Of a DNA stretch of 64,000 nucleotides, positions 52,169 through 60,231 are shown in pieces. The stretch is from Lachnoclostridium phytofermentans ISDg (GTDB taxonomy: Bacteria > Bacillota > Clostridia > Lachnospirales > Lachnospiraceae), in contig NC_010001.1 in NCBI RefSeq assembly GCF_000018685.1, positions 2,310,001 through 2,374,000 of the forward strand, written 5' to 3'. Within the stretch, counting starts at the first letter, position 1, and each line of letters starts with the position of its first letter. Below the pieces are notes generated by a model. It did no database searches. It saw only the letters and a program-made list of their open reading frames with translations, and was not told the DNA's origin. A program made the translations under genes and the position numbers.

Positions 52169-54496
52169 ATGAAACGAATTCCGATTGTAATTCAATTAAT
52201 TTTTATCCTGTTATTATTGTTCCTGATACCAACAGTAATTACCGGATATTACAGCAATGTACAAATGATGAAGTATTCTGAAGAAGAAATTGCATATTCT
52301 GCTATGGCTCAAATTGATACGAGCAGTTCTTATAGCGAAGCTATTTTAATGAATATAGTTAAGAACATATTACAAATGGTTGGAACCAACGAATTTAATG
52401 GATTGAAAAACATTACTACATATAAAGCGTTAAACTCAGAATACAGTAAAATAAAAGTTGCCACCGGTATCTATGATCAGATGAAAGAGATTCAAAATAA
52501 CAATAAAATTGTTAGTTCTATCTATTTTTGTCTCGATGATGCTGACTATGTTATCTCAACGAACCGAGGAGTTGTTAAAAAACAAGCCTATGAAGATATT
52601 TCATGGATTAATGAAATGGATTTAAAAGCACTGGGTTCTGCTGGTTTATGGTACCCAAGAACTTATAACACTGCAACCGTTTCTGAACTTACAAATAGTA
52701 AGTCAACTGGAGAAGTGAGAAATGTCATTTCCTATATTTATCGCTTAAATAAACTAACGACATCAACCAAAGGTACCATTGTTGTTAATGTTGATGCACA
52801 ACGATTGAATGAAATATTACTTTCGAGTGTTAATTCAGATGATGCACAGGGGATTATAGTAATGCCAGATGGCACGATTATATCGCATAAAGAGAAGTCT
52901 AAATTTCTTAAAAAGTTTGAAGACATGGAATTTGTAAAAGATTCTTTAGCGAGCGGTATAACAACAGGCTATCAATATCAAAAGGATGGAGATCGTGCTA
53001 TCTTATTAACTTTTCAAAAATCATCACAATTCCAGTGGATTTATGTCAACACTTATAATATGGATACGCTGATGAGTAAATCAGATAGTGTGCGTAATGG
53101 GTATACCATATTTATCTCAATTATAATAGCTCTTGGGACTATTGTAGTAATTGTATTATCTAGAGAGTTTTCTAAACCAATGAGAAAGTTAGTTCAAAAT
53201 GTGAAACAGCTCAATGGTATGGAGCAACTTGGGGTGAAAAATGAACTTTCTTTTTTAAGTGGTGCAATTGAAAAAATACAGGAGCAAGAGAGTGAATTGC
53301 ATCACCTTTTAAAGGAAAAGGAAGAGGAAGCTAGAAACTTACTTCTTCATAATTTACTAACTGGCGAAGTTACGAATCAAAAAGAAATCGAAAATGTTGA
53401 AAAAATATTTCCATACAATCATTATATGGTAGCGATACTATCGATTGACAATACGAAGCGTTATTTAGAGACGACAGGAAAAGACAAGCGTAGTATTCAA
53501 CGTTTTGCACTGCAAGAAAAGATAAAAAGAGTATTTTCTGAAGGGTATCATGTAGAATCCATGCGAGATGGTGCAGGTATGATGGCTATCATTATAAACA
53601 TGAAATCTTATGATTATGTAAAAGTATCTAGAGAGTTATTTAATATATTAACTGGTATACGTCAAGAAGCACAGCGTGTCTTTGAATATACCGTAACGGT
53701 TGGAGTTTCTACTGTGCATAATGGATATGAGCTGATTAATGAATGTCATGTGGAAGCACTAGAAGCTATTAAGCGACGTATTATTGTGGGTAGAAATCAA
53801 ATTATCTTCTGGAATCCGCAAAAAAAAGAGAATAACAAGTATTCCTATTCTTATAATAGTGAAAAAAAGATACTAAACTTTCTTTCATCCGGTGATGCGG
53901 ATAGTGCGAGAGTAGAGCTTATCAATCTATTTGATGATATTAAGCAAAAAGAAGATATATCCTATGAAAATTTGTTACTGATTTTAAATCAGCTAGCAGG
54001 TGCTACCGTAAAATTCATGATGGAACACAATATTAATTCTAGTAAAGTTTTTGGTAATAACACAAATTTATATCAAATGATAGGTGGAATGGATACATTA
54101 GAGGATATAGAAGCCTATTTAGGAAAGGTTTTTGTATCCATTACAGATTATTTAAAGAGTTTTCATGAAGATACATCAGAGAAAAGTTCAGAACTAATCA
54201 TTAAGTATATAAGAAAACACTACAAAGAGGAAATCGTATTTGAAGATCTTGCAAATCAGATTGGAATTAGTTATTCGTATATGAGAAAAGTGATACGAGA
54301 GGACACCGGGAACAGTTTGATGGACAATGTAAATCTTTTACGTATTGATGAGGCAAAACGTTTATTACTACACGCGGATTTGAGCCTTACTCAGATAGCA
54401 ACAGAAGTTGGATATCATAATGTACAGAGCTTGAATCGTTTCTTTAAAAAGTATGAAGGAGTATCTCCGAGTGACTTTAAGAATAATGTAAAATAA
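52169..54496 (+). CDS. Membrane-bound AraC-family regulator with extracellular sensor
   Basis: A 775-residue regulator that joins sensing and DNA binding in one chain. TM1 is at ~7-27 (VIQLIFILLLLFLIPTVITG), an extracellular Cache-like sensor at ~30-305, TM2 at ~312-330, then a helical linker (QEQESELHHLLKEKEEEA), a degenerate GGDEF-like region as in YesN proteins, and a C-terminal AraC double helix-turn-helix (~674-775, with FEDLANQIGISYSYMRKVI and LSLTQIATEVGY). Genes of this type usually sit directly before LplB/YtcP transporters, as here. It probably activates the importer and the GH105/GH112 genes on sensing pectin-derived sugars. Confidence 0.9.
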   Translation: MKRIPIVIQLIFILLLLFLIPTVITGYYSNVQMMKYSEEEIAYSAMAQIDTSSSYSEAILMNIVKNILQMVGTNEFNGLKNITTYKALNSEYSKIKVATGIYDQMKEIQNNNKIVSSIYFCLDDADYVISTNRGVVKKQAYEDISWINEMDLKALGSAGLWYPRTYNTATVSELTNSKSTGEVRNVISYIYRLNKLTTSTKGTIVVNVDAQRLNEILLSSVNSDDAQGIIVMPDGTIISHKEKSKFLKKFEDMEFVKDSLASGITTGYQYQKDGDRAILLTFQKSSQFQWIYVNTYNMDTLMSKSDSVRNGYTIFISIIIALGTIVVIVLSREFSKPMRKLVQNVKQLNGMEQLGVKNELSFLSGAIEKIQEQESELHHLLKEKEEEARNLLLHNLLTGEVTNQKEIENVEKIFPYNHYMVAILSIDNTKRYLETTGKDKRSIQRFALQEKIKRVFSEGYHVESMRDGAGMMAIIINMKSYDYVKVSRELFNILTGIRQEAQRVFEYTVTVGVSTVHNGYELINECHVEALEAIKRRIIVGRNQIIFWNPQKKENNKYSYSYNSEKKILNFLSSGDADSARVELINLFDDIKQKEDISYENLLLILNQLAGATVKFMMEHNINSSKVFGNNTNLYQMIGGMDTLEDIEAYLGKVFVSITDYLKSFHEDTSEKSSELIIKYIRKHYKEEIVFEDLANQIGISYSYMRKVIREDTGNSLMDNVNLLRIDEAKRLLLHADLSLTQIATEVGYHNVQSLNRFFKKYEGVSPSDFKNNVK

Positions 54497-54520
54497 TTCA
54501 ATATTTTTATTTGTGCAAAA

Positions 54521-54567
54521 TATTCATAAATCCAAGTTGTTAAATTGGTTTTATGGATATTTTTTTT
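54521..54567 (+). terminator. Terminator of the AraC-type gene
   Basis: TATTCATAAATCCAA (54521-54535) pairs with TTGGTTTTATGGATA (54545-54559) with two mismatches, and eight T follow. The remaining 54570-54817 is AT-rich upstream DNA of the transporter with no repeat I can define. Confidence 0.8.
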
Positions 54568-54817
54568 GATTTCAGCTATCACATTTGATACTTAAAAGTC
54601 ATGATTTGGTAATTCGGACATGTCTATTTATAGATAAGAAATTGTATCATTTTCTTATTGATGCATTGAAACACTATTAAAATAAGGGTTTTTTATATAA
54701 TCAAAAACGATACGTGGTATCAAAAGTGATTATTTACAAAGTACTTGAACCAGTTTATAGTGTGAGTATGCTAAATGAAAAAACGCACAAAACAACAAAC
54801 AGAAGGAGATGATATTT

Positions 54818-55780
54818 GTGAAATTTGCCAAGGCAAATAAGATAAGCAACAGTGTAGTTCCTTTACAAATGAAGAAGAGGGGCATTTTTCATTACATAAA
54901 GAAAGATTGGCAATTGTATGTATTGCTATTAGTACCATTAGCATTTGCTTTAGTCTTTAAATATGGTTCTTATTTTGGACTAACCATAGCATTTAAAGAT
55001 TATAAGATATTAAAAGGCTTCAATGGTAGTAAATGGGTTGGATTTGATATCTTCCGTAAAGTATTTACCATGAGAAATTTTGGTTCTGCTGTTCGAAATA
55101 CTTTGTTACTTAATGTATTAACCTTAGTATTTGGATTTCCAATGCCAATTATATTAGCTCTTTTATTAAATGAAGTCAAGAATAAATACTTTAAGAAAGT
55201 AACACAAACCTTAATTTATTTACCTCATTTCCTATCCTTCATTATTATTGGTGCGATGGCTTACCAGATTTTTGGTCAGGAAAACGGTGTAATTAATAAC
55301 ATTATTGTATCACTAGGTGGTTCCAGAATACCATTTTTACAAGAGGATACTCATTGGTTAATTTCTTACGTTGTTATTAACGTATGGCAAACAATGGGAT
55401 GGGGAACGATTATTTACCTAGCAGCGATTACAAGTGTAAATCCAGAATTATATGAGGCTGCTACTGTTGATGGAGCAGGTCGTTGGGGAAAAATTAAGAA
55501 TGTTACACTTCCATGTATTAGAAGTACCATTGTAACTCTTCTTATTATGAACTTAGGTAAGATTATGGCAGGTTCTTTTGAAAATGTATATGCACTTATG
55601 AATGTAGCTACTCCAAAATATACAACAACTATTCCTATCCTTGTTTACCGCTTGGGCTTATCAAATGGTAAGTACAGTGAGGCAACAGCAATCGGTTTAT
55701 TCCAGTCTGTGATTGGACTTGCACTTGTTCTTATTTCTGATCGAATTGCGAAGAAACTTGGCGAAGATGGATTGTTATAA
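54818..55780 (+). CDS. ABC transporter permease, LplB type
   Basis: A 320-residue membrane protein with six helices, starting MKFAKANKISNSV with a GTG codon. ATG 54809 abuts the AAGGAG site (54803-54808), so GTG 54818 nine bases away is preferred. Core signatures are WQLYVLLLVPLAFALVFKYG, YFGLTIAFKDYK and the EAA loop EAATVDGAGRWGKI, characteristic of LplB/YtcP carbohydrate importers. The partner permease follows after 12 bases. In this class substrates are often plant-wall oligosaccharides; the neighbouring GH105 and GH112 point to rhamnogalacturonan fragments. Confidence 0.93.
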   Translation: MKFAKANKISNSVVPLQMKKRGIFHYIKKDWQLYVLLLVPLAFALVFKYGSYFGLTIAFKDYKILKGFNGSKWVGFDIFRKVFTMRNFGSAVRNTLLLNVLTLVFGFPMPIILALLLNEVKNKYFKKVTQTLIYLPHFLSFIIIGAMAYQIFGQENGVINNIIVSLGGSRIPFLQEDTHWLISYVVINVWQTMGWGTIIYLAAITSVNPELYEAATVDGAGRWGKIKNVTLPCIRSTIVTLLIMNLGKIMAGSFENVYALMNVATPKYTTTIPILVYRLGLSNGKYSEATAIGLFQSVIGLALVLISDRIAKKLGEDGLL

Positions 55781-55792
55781 GGAGGAGAGCAG

Positions 55793-56710
55793 ATGGAAGC
55801 AAAATTACAAACAAGAAGTTTAAATAAAAAAGTAGAAAAACATAAAATAACTGACAAAATAGCATCATTTTTAATCCACCTTTTTTTAGTATTAGTTGCA
55901 CTTACTTGTGTATTACCATTTCTACATGTTTTTGCAAAATCCGTAAGTAATGAAGCTTATGTTATTGCTAATAAGGTATTATTACTCCCGAAAGAATTTA
56001 CGATAACAGCGTACAAGAAGGTATTTGCAGATTCTAGTATACTAAGATCCTTCTATGTATCCGTAGTAGTAACCATACTATTTACGATGCTTGGTATTTT
56101 AATAACCTTATGCGCTGCATATCCATTATCAAGAAAAGGCTTAAAGGGTCGTTCCTTCTTTACTTTCGTTTTTTTGTTTACGATGTATTTTTCCGCAGGT
56201 ATTATTCCTGAGTATTTATTGATCAATAACTTAGGACTTTTAGATACTTGGGCGGTGTTAATTTTACCATTAGCATTCAGTCCATATAACTTTCTAATTA
56301 TGAAGACATCCTTACAAAGTACGATACCGGATAGCTTAATTGAATCAGCTCATTTGGATGGAGCAACACAATTTCAGATTCTTGGAAAGATTGTTGTGCC
56401 TTTATCCAAACCGATTCTTGCAACTTTATCTTTATTCTACGCAGTAGGTCGTTGGAATGCATATCAAGATGCATTGTTCTATGTAAAACAGAATGTATCC
56501 TTAAGACCTCTACAATTAAAAATGTATTACTTAGTAGTTTCAGCCACGGAGTCTTTACAGGCAGCATCAGAAGGCGGGGCTCAGATAACAAATCCAGAAG
56601 TTTTAAAAGCAGCATGTATTATGTTTGCAACGATACCAATCATCTGTATTTATCCTTTCGTACAGAAGTTCTTTGTTCAAGGAACTATGATTGGTTCAGT
56701 AAAAGGTTGA
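55793..56710 (+). CDS. ABC transporter permease, YtcP type
   Basis: A 305-residue membrane protein and the second permease of the LplB/YtcP pair, with about six helices. ASFLIHLFLVLVALTCVLPF marks the first, the EAA loop is ESAHLDGATQFQIL, and the tail is FVQGTMIGSVKG as in the family. GGAGGAG precedes the ATG. The binding-protein gene follows at 56768. No ATPase gene lies nearby, so a shared ATPase is expected. Confidence 0.93.
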   Translation: MEAKLQTRSLNKKVEKHKITDKIASFLIHLFLVLVALTCVLPFLHVFAKSVSNEAYVIANKVLLLPKEFTITAYKKVFADSSILRSFYVSVVVTILFTMLGILITLCAAYPLSRKGLKGRSFFTFVFLFTMYFSAGIIPEYLLINNLGLLDTWAVLILPLAFSPYNFLIMKTSLQSTIPDSLIESAHLDGATQFQILGKIVVPLSKPILATLSLFYAVGRWNAYQDALFYVKQNVSLRPLQLKMYYLVVSATESLQAASEGGAQITNPEVLKAACIMFATIPIICIYPFVQKFFVQGTMIGSVKG

Positions 56711-56767
56711 TAGTTTTCCGGTGTTCCGGATGCTATATAAATGTATTTTAAAAAGGGAGGTACAATT

Positions 56768-58441
56768 ATGAGAAAGTCAATTAAAAAAGCAGCAGCACTC
56801 GCTTTAACACTTGCTATGTCTACAGCAGTGTTAGCAGGTTGCGGCAGCAAAGACAAATCAACTGGAACCAAGAATGACCCTACTACAGCGCCTACAAAGG
56901 CAGCTGATAATAATCAGGGGTCTACAGATCCAACTAAAGCTCCAGAAAGCGCTTTTAAGGATTACTCTAACGGATTCGAAAAAAATGTAACCATTCAAAT
57001 TCCTGTTTATGACAGAGCATTTGAAGGTTGGAATCCAACAAACAACTACTATACTCAGTGGGTACAAAAAGAATTTGGTGAGAAGTATAATGTCACAGTT
57101 GAATTTGTAGCTATTGGTAGATCAACAGAGGTAACTGACTATACACAAATGTTAGCTGCTGGTACAGCACCTGATATCATTTTCCATTATGATATGCCAC
57201 AGGCAATTGCATACTACGATGAAGGTGCTATGCAAGAATTAAACTACGATGAAATTGCTAACTATGCTCCTACATACTATAAGAACCTTGGTGCTACTAT
57301 TGATTCTTATGGTACGATTAACGGTGAGAAGGTATTCTTCTTTGCTAACAGACCAACTGCTTATAACTGGGTTACTTTAGTAAGACAAGACTGGATCGAC
57401 AAAGTTGGTAAGACTATGCCTACTAACTTAACTGAATTAAATGAATTATATGCTGCTTGGAGAGATGCAGGTCTTGGAAATGGTGGTGGTACTTTACTTC
57501 AGAATAACTTCATTTATGATTATTTCTTCCGTTCCTGGCCAATCGATGCAGACGAGAGAGCATTATATTCCGATCTTTCTGTTGCTGCATTACCATGGGA
57601 ACCGACACATAAGTTTTTAAAGAACTTAAACTATCAGTATAACAACAACTTAATTGATAAAGAGTTCTACTTAAATACAGATGATGCTGCTACAAAGGCA
57701 GACTTCGTATCTGGTAACAGCGGTGTATATAGTTTCTATATCTCAAGCTCTACTGATGTTTTAACTTCACTTTTAGCAAACAATCCAGATGCTAAGGTTT
57801 CCTTACTTCCAATTGCTGCTAACGTTTCAGAGGGTGGCGTTCCACAGCAACGTGGTTACTGGCCATTTGGTATGATTATGGGTATCAATTCTACTACTAC
57901 AGCTGAAGAAAGAATTGCTATATGGATGTATCTTGAGTGGTTAAGCCAGCCAGATAACTTATTCTTCTTCCAAAATGGTGTAGAAGGTCAAAACTATACT
58001 TTCAATGAAGAAGGTTTAGCAGTTAAGACTCCAGACTTTGCAGGAGAATCTAAACTTTCTAATAACAACAACAAAGACTACTGGTGTTTAGTAGTAGAGA
58101 GTGCTCAATACTCAAATCAAGATTTAAACTACAAGGCTAATATCGCAAACTGGGCTCCAGCTGGATATGAGTATATTATTGAAGATGCATATAAGGATTA
58201 TATTGCTAATTTAGAGTATATGACTCCAGATGCAATTTTCTTAGATACCATTCAGTCTGTTGCAGAGTTTAAGTCTGATCTAAATGATCTTTTTAAAGAG
58301 CTTTATGTAAAGTGTACTATGGCTCCAGAAGCTGATTTTGAAAATGTTTATAAGAAAGCTTGTGAAGATTACTTAGCAGCTGGATATCAGACAATTCTTG
58401 ATGAGAAACAAGCAGCTATCACAAGTGGTGGATACAACTAG
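56768..58441 (+). CDS. ABC transporter substrate-binding lipoprotein (LipO type)
   Basis: A 557-residue extracellular lipoprotein. Signal peptide MRKSIKKAAALALTLAMSTA ends in a lipobox with Cys25 (VLAGCGSK). A Thr/Pro/Lys linker leads to the binding domain starting VTIQIPVYDRAFEGW. Its length, above 500 residues, and Trp/Tyr-rich sequence fit the large binding proteins of LplB/YtcP systems. An ATG at 56741 lies before the real ribosome site GGGAGG, so 56768 is the start. Codon use appears tuned for high expression. A repeat-filled 600-base gap separates it from GH105. Confidence 0.92.
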   Translation: MRKSIKKAAALALTLAMSTAVLAGCGSKDKSTGTKNDPTTAPTKAADNNQGSTDPTKAPESAFKDYSNGFEKNVTIQIPVYDRAFEGWNPTNNYYTQWVQKEFGEKYNVTVEFVAIGRSTEVTDYTQMLAAGTAPDIIFHYDMPQAIAYYDEGAMQELNYDEIANYAPTYYKNLGATIDSYGTINGEKVFFFANRPTAYNWVTLVRQDWIDKVGKTMPTNLTELNELYAAWRDAGLGNGGGTLLQNNFIYDYFFRSWPIDADERALYSDLSVAALPWEPTHKFLKNLNYQYNNNLIDKEFYLNTDDAATKADFVSGNSGVYSFYISSSTDVLTSLLANNPDAKVSLLPIAANVSEGGVPQQRGYWPFGMIMGINSTTTAEERIAIWMYLEWLSQPDNLFFFQNGVEGQNYTFNEEGLAVKTPDFAGESKLSNNNNKDYWCLVVESAQYSNQDLNYKANIANWAPAGYEYIIEDAYKDYIANLEYMTPDAIFLDTIQSVAEFKSDLNDLFKELYVKCTMAPEADFENVYKKACEDYLAAGYQTILDEKQAAITSGGYN

Positions 58442-58650
58442 GTTTTAATTTAGAAATTCTCCAAAAAAAATATACTAGATACAAATTTACTAAAGTTAAA
58501 ATGCTATTTATAAAATACTGACGAAGAAGATATTTATATACTTTATGAGAAAAACGATTTATATAAAAAATACTTATGAAGAAGTTATGATATCTACGAT
58601 TAGGTACGAATAAATAAAAACAAAAGAGATTGTATCTGGTAACAAATGAG

Positions 58651-58852
58651 AAGTAAAGATTATAATGTACACACGATAAGAGAAAAAGTAATAATGTACA
58701 CCAGTTAAATGTAAAGGTAATAATACATTAGATAAGTGTAAAAGTAATAATGTACACTAGATAAGTGTAAAGGTAATAATACACCAGATAAAAGTAATGT
58801 TATAATATACACGTGATAAAAGAAAAGGTATTAATGTACAAAAGATGAAAGA
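58651..58852. repeat. Degenerate tandem repeat array, ~7 units of 22-33 bp
   Basis: Units resemble AAAAGTAATAATGTACACTA followed by GATAAGTGT. They vary in length and sequence, so the array looks old. It lies between the lipoprotein gene and the GH105 gene; the stretch 58442-58650 before it is plain AT-rich DNA. Confidence 0.8.
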
Positions 58853-58950
58853 AAAAGAATACTGACAAGGATAAAAGTGAGTATCCAAAAACTAATTAGC
58901 TAGAAAAGTTACTTATGGAGAGAACAAAGGAAAAAAGTAATAAGATTATA

Positions 58951-58994
58951 ATACCATGTAACCCTCCTGTTTTTTCAGGGGGGTTATGTGGTAT
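58951..58994. promoter_or_regulatory. Strong 44-base hairpin upstream of GH105
   Basis: ATACCA..TAACCC.CCTG pairs with CAGG.GGGTTA..TGGTAT around TTTTTT, with symmetric internal mismatches. The plus strand has no T tail, so it is not a standard forward terminator. It may limit read-through, stabilise mRNA ends or bind a regulator. Confidence 0.65.
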
Positions 58995-59078
58995 CACAAA
59001 ATAAATACGAAAGTAATGCACACAGCAAATTTGTGCTGACGCTCAAAAACGCAAGGCGATGGCAGAATGGAGATTAAT

Positions 59079-60116
59079 ATGTTAAAAATTGAGTATGACA
59101 GAGAAAATATATTAGAAGTAATTGACCGTGTTGTGAAAAAAACGATGACAATGGATATGACATGGGATTGGCCTTGTGGAGTTGCTTATTATGGAATAAG
59201 TGAGGCTTATCGCGTTACAAAAAATGAAGAATATATCAATCTATTAAAACAATGGACAGATGAATACATTGCACTTGGTTTACCTAATTGGACAGTAAAT
59301 ACCTGTGCAATGGGACACTGTATGATTACATTATATGAAGCAACTAATGATGAAAAATATTGGGATATTGTCATGAGCAAAATTGATTATATTCGTAATA
59401 AAGCGTTACGTTTTGGCGATAATGTACTTCAACATACCGTATCCGTTAATAATGATTTTCCAGAACAAGCATGGGCAGATACTTTATTTATGGCAGCATT
59501 TTTCTTGTTGCGTGTAGGCGTGAAATTAAAGGATCCTGATATGATCGATGATGCACTTAATCAGTATTATTGGCATATTCAATATTTACAAGAGCCAAGA
59601 ACAAGTCTTTGGTATCATGGTTATAACAATATCAATAAAGATCATATGTCAGGATTTTATTGGGGACGTGCCAATGCTTGGGCAGCTTATACAATGTCAC
59701 AGGTTAGTAAAAGACTTCCTGAACCATATTTATATCCAAACTATATGGAAATTGACTGCGCACTACGTGACCAACTAGCAGCTCTTAAACTCTTACAGAC
59801 AAAAGATGGCTTATGGAGAACAATTCTTGATGATGAAGAGTCCTACGAAGAAGTATCTGCAAGCTGTGGAATCGCAGCAGCAATGGTAACAAACCAAAAT
59901 CCACTTCACACCAAATATATTCAAAAAGCACTTGATGGTATTCTTAAAAACATATCAGAAGATGGTAGAGTACTTAATGTTTCTGGCGGAACAGCAGTAA
60001 TGAAAGACAGAGAAGGTTACCGTAATGTACCTAAGACCTGGATGCAGGGATGGGGTCAAGGTTTAGCACTTTCGTTCTTATCCGCACTTGTGGACGATAG
60101 CCAGAAATTATTTTAG
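59079..60116 (+). CDS. GH105 unsaturated rhamnogalacturonyl hydrolase
   Basis: A 345-residue cytoplasmic (alpha/alpha)6-barrel enzyme that removes the unsaturated galacturonyl end from lyase-made rhamnogalacturonan fragments. Matching segments are DWPCGVAYYGISEAY, the catalytic region PEQAWADTLFMAAFFL (probable catalytic Asp134), GFYWGRANAWAAYTMSQV and PKTWMQGWGQGLALSFL. There is no signal peptide. GGAG at 59069-59072 serves ATG 59079; the ATG at 59067 is part of that site. With the importer upstream and GH112 downstream it fits stepwise breakdown of imported pectin side-chain fragments. Confidence 0.92.
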   Translation: MLKIEYDRENILEVIDRVVKKTMTMDMTWDWPCGVAYYGISEAYRVTKNEEYINLLKQWTDEYIALGLPNWTVNTCAMGHCMITLYEATNDEKYWDIVMSKIDYIRNKALRFGDNVLQHTVSVNNDFPEQAWADTLFMAAFFLLRVGVKLKDPDMIDDALNQYYWHIQYLQEPRTSLWYHGYNNINKDHMSGFYWGRANAWAAYTMSQVSKRLPEPYLYPNYMEIDCALRDQLAALKLLQTKDGLWRTILDDEESYEEVSASCGIAAAMVTNQNPLHTKYIQKALDGILKNISEDGRVLNVSGGTAVMKDREGYRNVPKTWMQGWGQGLALSFLSALVDDSQKLF

Positions 60117-60123
60117 TGAACTA

Positions 60124-60204
60124 GGGCTATCGCATGATTTATGACAAGGAAAAGTTTACGCGATGCGCACTTTTTCTTGTGTATTCTGATCATTGCGATA
60201 GTCC
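60124..60204 (+). repeat. Dispersed hairpin repeat, copy D, inside a larger palindrome
   Basis: The inner hairpin ACAAGGAAAAGT (60144-60155) / ACTTTTTCTTGT (60169-60180) around TTACGCGATGCGC belongs to the same family as copies A-C. It is enclosed by GGGCTATCGCATGAT (60124-60138) and ATCATTGCGATAGTCC (60189-60204), which pair with few faults. It separates GH105 from GH112. Confidence 0.7.
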
Positions 60205-60231
60205 TATCATGCATAGATAAGGAGAAATAAC

